The position numbers and the translations under genes were made by a program. The notes under the pieces are model-generated. The model saw only the letters and a program-made list of their open reading frames with translations, did not search any database and had not been told where the DNA came from. 64,000 nucleotides of DNA. Source: Hexactinellida sp. DTS-2022 (taxonomy: Eukaryota; Porifera; Hexactinellida). The stretch covers positions 620,001-684,000 of the forward strand of contig JAPNXP010000017.1 of the NCBI GenBank assembly GCA_028753945.1, in the 5' to 3' direction. Position 1 is the stretch's first letter. Every line of letters begins with the position of its first letter. Shown piece by piece: positions 57,830 to 64,000 of the stretch.

Positions 57830-60160
57830 ATTCGGGAACGCGGAATTTGACCTACGACCTACTAGGAATTTGACATACAAATAAAGTAGGAATTTGACCT
57901 ACGTATGATGTAGGAATCTGACCTACGTAGATTCCGAAGTAGGAATTTGACCTACGGTACCCACATTTAAGACTTAGATCAACAAAAGTGATTACATTAA
58001 GTACTATTCTTAACGCAGACATTTGCTAATCTACAAATTATAACAAAGATACACATTTTCAGTGATTATAATGTATTTTATTGTATTGTAGATAACGAAG
58101 TAATTACGAATGAATGAATTATAACAAGATAACTGCTAATTATTGAAAGATTTGCATAATAGTAACTATTTCATTGCGACATATTGGACATGGTTTCTGT
58201 TCATCTATAAAGTGTTGCCCACAGTTTTTGCATAAATTCGCGTGACCACATGGAACTAGCGCGAACGTTACTTGTTTAGTTTTGCAACATATTAAGCAAA
58301 TATTAATAGTTCCTTCATTTGCATCATTTTCATCATTTCTCGTTTCCTCATTCTCAGTTTCTGTATTATTTATGGTGATGTACTGTGCAGAATTCTATTT
58401 CCCTATGTAGCCGATTGTGAGTGATATAGAATTGAGGTATTGCTGATTCGAATATATTCCATTCTTTAATTTATCTTTACATTCCTTCCTAAATTGAGCA
58501 TTTACAATATGCTTTCTCTTTGGGTTTCGGGTAATATTGAGCCCTTGTTCTAACCTCTGGTACTCACTTTCAAAATCAATTATTATCTTGTTCATATCTG
58601 ATACGAATTTCCATGAGTTTGGGTGATGAACTTTAACAACGGATTTCAATGTTTTATGGAAAGAGTCTGCACCATTGTTTGTTGCATGTTCATAAGAAAA
58701 TATAGATAAATTCTTTTCTCCAAGAATCCAAGTCTTTTTGTAATATCTTTTAAAAGTGTTGATTAGGTTGTTTACAATTTCACCCATTTCAAAATTTTGT
58801 GCTTCCAATTGAGAAAATATTTCTATGATCTCACTCTCAGGTAACCAGGGTAATGCCATCAACTTTCTGAGCCAGCTGGAAAATTCAGAATCCCTTTTGT
58901 AAACTGTTGAACTCCTAAAACTTGCGCTTTCTTCCAGATTGCCTGGGTGAAATGAAACCAGCAGCCAGTGATCTGTATTCCTGGGAATAATCGTTTGAAA
59001 ACATTCCTAGGTGCCTTTTCGAAATCGCTGATGGCCATTTTGGAGAAAATTCAGGAATTATTTCGAGTAATTTCACGAGAACTGTAAAGTATAGCTCTTC
59101 GATCTTATTTTGCATCAAAATGTGAACAGCAGGAACACTGTGTCGATTAAATGATATGAAAATTGTGAATAGCTGGTAAAATAAACGCGGTACTGTGTAG
59201 AATGTGCCATCAAATTGAATTTGTTGAGCTACCTTTAGCTTCTCGAGCATGAAGTCTGATGCTAGAATAACTGCTGACCCTCCATTAATATTAACAGTTG
59301 CCTTATACAAATAGGAATATGGAGTTTCAATAATTAGTTGGCAGAAATCTTGAATATCCTTTGGGAGAGGTGGGAGTAATTTTCTTCTTCTTTTGCACAT
59401 GCTACTTTCTATTTCTTGAAATGATACCAATGTGCTAGCAGGATCTCCCCGACATGTATTATTGAAAACTTCGCGTAATTTTTCTGAGTCACATTCAGCG
59501 GCTCTTTTCAACTGATTCCGTAAAGCGATTTTGGGACGTTTGTATGCATTCTCATCATGGTGGTGTTCCCGTGTTAACCTTAAAGTATTAGCAACATGAT
59601 CAATATGAACATATCCTGGACATCCTGAGGCTCTATTGAGTATGCATTTAACGTAGGAGCAACTTTGGGAGGAGCGAACTTTCACGTATAAATAATCTCC
59701 TGATTCGTAATTAAGAGAATTAACCTTTTTCCCTTCAACCATATAATATTCCATTTGGCAAACAATAGTAAACAATAAATATCCAATATTTTTTCCGTTG
59801 AATATGAGTATACTATATACGTATATATATATCGCATATATATATATATAAATATGACATGCAGCCATTCAAAGAAGTGGTTAAATTTTATTATTTCCCA
59901 CTTCACTTGAACAATTGAAGTATTTTTTATCACTCTTCTCGATTTGTTTAATGCATTGTTGTTCGCCATCTACTTTTAACAATTGTGTGAGAATAAATTC
60001 GTACCTCAAAAGTGCAAAGGTTTCTCATTACTTAGATCAAATTCCCACGTTGGTCATATTCCTAAATCGGAATATGTGTAGGTCACATTCCTACACCGGT
60101 ATATATGTAGGTCAAATTCCTACTTTGATGTAGGTCAAATTCCGGCGTCGCGGGAAATTC
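57830..60160 (-). mobile_element. MULE with subterminal GGAATTTGACCTACG repeats
   Basis: The left end (57838-57957) has four copies of a GGAATTTGACCTACG-type motif. The right end (60050-60150) has three in complement (TGTAGGTCAAATTCC). GCGGAATTTGACCTACG near the left tip and GCCGGAATTTGACCTACATC (complement) near the right tip mark the termini. A MULE transposase pseudogene lies between. No exact 9-bp duplication was resolved, so the edges are approximate. Confidence 0.7.
58140..59754 (-). pseudogene. MULE transposase with FLYWCH-like finger and C-terminal RING
   Basis: The start is put at 59754 (MEYYMVEGKK) because the upstream extension is low-complexity TATA. An FLYWCH-like finger follows (YLYVKV; YVKCILNRASGCPG; HHHDEN). 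The MULE domain has QFDGTFYTVPRLFYQLF, then, after a frame slip near 59035, ISDFEKAPRNVF and GCWFHFTQAIWKKAQ. A second slip near 58905 precedes WLRKLMALPWLPESEI, open to 58395. In-frame TAG at 58395 is followed by 84 more codons to 58140 with a C3HC4 RING finger: CLICCKTKQVTFALVPCGHA, NLCKNCGQHF, CPICRNE. Without the TAG the RING would be the transposase C-terminus. Inactive in this copy. Confidence 0.78.
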
Positions 60161-60372
60161 GTCAATTTAGTCACTATCAGTTTCCGAATCATTATTCTGG
60201 GGCAACAAACTATGACTCCATATATGAAGCTTTACGATCTAGGATTTTGTATGCCATATATGGAAGTTTCATGTGTACAATTTGTTGACGTAGGCAAAAT
60301 TCAAAATTCCCCAGACCTTAGTTCTAACTTCCGGACATTATCAGCGGGTGATTTTAGAACGCTTTACTATAG

Positions 60373-61844
60373 CAGGGACTTCTTTAATATAGGGACTGTA
60401 AACTTCGTTTTACGGTAAAATTAGCGTAGGCCTAAAACAGTATTGATACTTATTGATATCCCGTAATCCGCTAATGCTAGACATAGGAAATGTATTATTG
60501 TCGTATAGGAAGTCATATTTTGGGAGTCCAACGGTAATATTGGTTTATCGAAAATATTTGTGGAATCTAAGTTATGCGATTTTCACACCCTTCCATATAT
60601 GGTAATTTTGTTAAAATCTCGAGATTACTTAACTTTATACATATGAAATGTATCATTTTCGTACAGGAAATCATATTTTGGGAGTCCAACGGTAATATTT
60701 GTTTATCGAAAATATTTGTGGAATGTAAGTTATACGATTCTCACACCTTTCCATTTATGGTAATATTGTCAAAATCTCGAGATTAGTTAGTTTTATACAT
60801 ATGAAATATATTATTGGCGAATGGGAAATGGGAATTCATATTTAGGGACTCAGTAGATCACATTGATTTACCTAAGGCGTTCCCATTAGCCTATATTATT
60901 ATTTTGGCACTCTCCACAGGAGGATTGCCCCGACCCTGTTTTGTAGTTTAGCTAATTCTTACATTATTAAAAAATCTTGATAAGTTTCTTTCAAATCTAT
61001 ATTTAAATCAATGTTGTCCAATAAAATGTATTAAGTGGTGATGAGAAATGGATTTAGGACTACATATTCAGATAAAATTCAAAAAATTTAATACTCTATA
61101 CATTAATTTCCCAATAACTCTACTGTTATTCAACAGACCGGCTAACTGGTTAATAAAATCTCTAATCGTTAACCGATGTCAGCAACGGTAACCGGTTAAC
61201 CGAATCCAGCCTTGTTTTTTTTTAATAAACAACATAATGACAGATATCTGATATGTAAGTATTAGCTAAACTACAAAACAGGGTCGGGGCAATCCTCCTG
61301 TGGAGAGTGCCAAAATAATAATATAGGCTAATGGGAACGCCTTAGGTAAATCAATGTGATCTACTGAGTCCCTAAATATGAATTCCCATTTCCCATTCGC
61401 CAATAATATATTTCATATGTATAAAACTAACTAATCTCGAGATTTTGACAATATTACCATATATGGAAAGGTGTGAGAATCGTATAACTTACATTCCACA
61501 AATATTTTCGATAAACCAATATTACCGTTGGACTCCCAAAATATGATTTCCTGTACGAAAATGATACATTTCATATGTATAAAGTTAAGTAATCTCGAGA
61601 TTTTAACAAAATTACCATATATGGAAGGGTGTGAAAATCGCATAACTTACATTCCACAAATATTTTCCATAAACCAATATGATCGTTGGACTCCCAAAAT
61701 ATGACTTCCTATACGACAATAATACATTTCCTATGTCTAGCATTAGCGGATTACGGGATATCAATAAGTAACAATACTGTTTTAGGCCTAAGCTAATTTT
61801 ACCGTAAAACGAAGTTTACAGTCCGTATATTAAAGAAGTCCCTG
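60373..61844. mobile_element. fold-back element with about 590-bp arms
   Basis: Arms 60373-60965 and 61265-61844 are inverted copies, starting CAGGGACTTCTTTAATATAG. ACTATAG flanks both ends (60366-60372 and 61845-61851), a 7-bp duplication or an 8-bp hAT duplication with a lost base. Each arm holds direct repeats of about 160 bp (AGTCCAACGGTAATATT, CTCGAGATTA). No gene is present; the near-identical ORFs in the two arms are repeat by-products. Confidence 0.82.
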
Positions 61845-62035
61845 ACTATAGTTACCAATATACAACAAGTGTATTTACATCCGCGATAAATTTCTATTGC
61901 CATGTGGTCATAGTGACTATTTGTCCGTTCAGTGGGCTAAATTCTGCTACATTTTTGTTCACCCTAACAACAAAATAGCATATAATATTGCAGAGTAAAT
62001 TTTGAACGACTAATTATGAACTTCCACCCATGAGC

Positions 62036-62400
62036 CTACATAAATTTGAGCGTTCTAGATAAATTTTTTCGGGCATACAAAGATCTCGCTAAAATGAAGC
62101 GATTACTCCTTAATTTATTTATTACCACTTGAATAATAGGAAACCCAACATCACCATTAATCAAAATGTAAATTATATTAGTTGGAACTCTAGTCCAGGC
62201 AAAAACTGATTTAAAGATCGACCAGCCTGACCCAAAAGAAGGGACGACGCTAGCAACGTCAAGACACGAGAAAAATCGCTTCCCCTCAAGCTTGTCCAAA
62301 ATCGATTGTGGGTTTGGGGGACCATATTCGTCCTTTATCGTTACCGAATTTAACGGACTGTAATTAACTGCAAAGCGCATTCGACCGTCCTTCTTACGCC
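62036..62400 (-). pseudogene. Gypsy-type reverse transcriptase fragment
   Basis: KKDGRMRFAVNYSPLNSVTI then LDKLEGKRFFSCLDVAS on the minus strand are reverse transcriptase motifs 1-2 of Ty3/Gypsy elements. Similarity ends after about 60 residues. It is opposite in strand to the integrase fragment beside it. Confidence 0.8.
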
Positions 62401-62611
62401 TGGAGCTGCTATAGGGAGGTTGTCTGCCGGAAAGAGATGCGAACTGTTCTCTCAGGAATGCATAATATGTCAGCGAGTTAAGCCATCGCGTTGATCGAGG
62501 GAACCAATAGAATCGATTTCACTCGGAAAGGATTGTCCTGGAGCTGCTATAGGGGTTGAGAATATAGATATTTTCTAGTGAGGGTCGACTTTCACACGCC
62601 ATGTTGAGTTA

Positions 62612-63408
62612 ATGCCACCTCACGACCAATCAGCTGGTAGTGTAATCGCTCCCTTTGAACAAGGTTGGATTTATAAGGGCCATGGCTTTCCGGAAATCGT
62701 GGTTACTTACCAAGGTTCACAGCTCAATGACTCCGAGTTCCGGAAAGTAAGTACACCTCTAAATATTGATAAACGCCACACCACTCCCTACCATCCGCAA
62801 TGCGATGGTATGGCGGAAAGGAACGTCGGGTTCATCAAACAAGTATTACTTTGTTTGATGTTGGGTCGACAATTAGCAAAGGGTTCTTGGCCAGCTTTCA
62901 CTGTAACTGGATGGCAAATGCGTCCAGTAGAGTTTCACCGTATAAATTGACATACAGCAGACAACTTCGGTCACCTATAGACTTGTGGTGTAGATACCTT
63001 GGAAGTGGTACTCAGAATTCACATGGTGAATACCTTGATACGTTAAGGACGAATCAGACAGAATTGCACGCCTTGGTAAAAGAAAACATTGAACGAACTT
63101 TAACAAATGCTAGGGAGTCGTTGAATGCTGGAAGGTCGATTCAGTACATAGTTGGAAAGGGAGGCAAAGTGATGCTACGAAATTGGGCCAGACATGACTC
63201 TTTAGACCAGAGATACGAGGGACCGTACGAAGTCTTAGACAGAAAAGGACCTGACGTGAAGAACAAAATTCAGAGACAGCTCCGAAACAGAACTTGGGGC
63301 GCTCGAATTCAGCATCGCACAGAATGGATCCATCTGGATAGGTGCAAAGTGTATCATGGAAGTTCTTCAAGTCAGTGGATGCCCGGCTCTGGGACAGGTA
63401 GACAATGA
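62612..63408 (+). pseudogene. Gypsy-type integrase fragment
   Basis: KGHGFPEIVVTYQGSQLNDS holds the region of the second catalytic Asp, here replaced (VTYQG where SDQG is usual). TTPYHPQCDGMAERNVGFIK holds the catalytic Glu motif. The next part continues in another frame (62800-63408: LTYSRQLRSPIDLW; VMLRNWARHDSLDQRYEGPY), ending in the integrase tail HRTEWIHLDRCKVYHG. Frame shift plus the Asp loss make it dead. Confidence 0.82.
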
Positions 63409-63479
63409 ACGAGGGGAGGAGATAGCCCCCAACGAGGAGAACGAGTGTGAAGTTGGCTTAGTATTCGACCAGACTCACT

Positions 63480-64000
63480 TCTAGTTATCAGATTTGAATA
63501 AGTTTAGTGTCATTCGAAAGAGAATATACAGAGGTATTCCGTAATATGATTTATTTTCAAATTTTTTAACTTTAGTTGGTTATTTTTAGCATACAAACTA
63601 CAAAGCCGCACTGGTATCTCATCAAAAATCACTATCTCTAAATTTAATTAGATTTCTGAAAAATTGGCATTATACTTTTGAGAGATGGAGGTTTATGTGA
63701 TTAAAATATTATTTCAAAATTCCCAAAATTTTGGAGTTATCAACATTCAAACTTTAAGTTGGGAAAATGAGTGGAAGTCGAAATTAGAAAAGTCAACTTA
63801 GTAGGATTAGTTCAAAGTGTCAATTCCTATCCAATATCAAACTGAATCTAGTTTATTTGGTATCATTCGTTAGAGGAGACACGGAAGTTTACCTCAATGT
63901 TATTATATTATCGAATATTCCCTAAATAACAGACAAATCAGTCTTTAGAAAATGGCGTAAATCTCTGTTTTTATGGTGTTCTCTTTTCCAACTTTGAACT
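63480..64000. other. unassigned right edge
   Basis: AT-rich sequence without a supported feature. No malectin exon 3 is seen. Confidence 0.35.

Noticed and set aside
1..64000. CRISPR arrays, tRNA or rRNA genes
   Set aside because: No regularly spaced repeat-spacer structure and no cloverleaf or rRNA-like segment was recognised by eye; direct repeats here are transposon parts.

Overview
The window is AT-rich animal DNA, very probably from an invertebrate. Spliced genes, GT-AG introns and a dense layer of eukaryotic DNA transposons and Gypsy-type retroelement debris all point that way. The species cannot be fixed from the sequence. Because it is a nuclear genome, operons, ribosome binding sites and CRISPR do not apply.

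The host gene that frames the window is malectin, the ER diglucose-binding lectin. Exon 1 (4969-5334, signal peptide plus the first half of the malectin fold) and exon 2 (54572-54751) join in phase 0 with good splice sites. The intron between them is about 49.2 kb and holds most of the window. A third exon is not seen, so intron 2 runs off the right end. A second, unrecognised spliced gene lies on the minus strand inside the intron (17550-18222, four small phase-compatible exons), next to remains of an integrase gene with introns (19058-19968).

The intron content, in order. (i) 5.5-12 kb: a hAT-type MITE, then an inverted modular repeat block carrying a complete RAG1/Transib-like transposon at 7141-10115. 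That transposon has ends beginning with the recombination-signal heptamer CACAGTG, a 5-bp target duplication TAACC and a 716-codon uninterrupted transposase. (ii) 13.1-17.2 kb: a long-TIR, MULE-like element with a 9-bp duplication and an unrecognised 399-residue ORF. (iii) 20-28.3 kb: MITEs and a modular array in which conserved ~125-bp hairpins and ~55-bp palindrome-core units sit at the joints. (iv) 28.9-37.8 kb: a TTCAA-type microsatellite, small MITEs, a mariner fragment and a decayed minus-strand Gypsy element split by a MULE-like insert. (v) 37.9-45.5 kb: nested transposons whose order of insertion can be read from their target duplications. (vi) 45.7-51.6 kb: a palindromic region with a decayed P-element/THAP9-like transposase. 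(vii) 52-54.5 kb: further MITEs.

Right of exon 2 are a diverged module copy, a pogo-type MITE with GGGG-rich ends, a decayed MULE whose transposase ran into a RING finger, a fold-back element with about 0.6-kb arms, and Gypsy reverse transcriptase and integrase fragments in opposite orientations.

Most mobile-element genes are broken. The RAG1-like ORF and the ORF inside the 13-17 kb element are the only long uninterrupted ones. Coordinates of termini and duplications were read directly; family names rest on recognised motifs and were not checked by any search.
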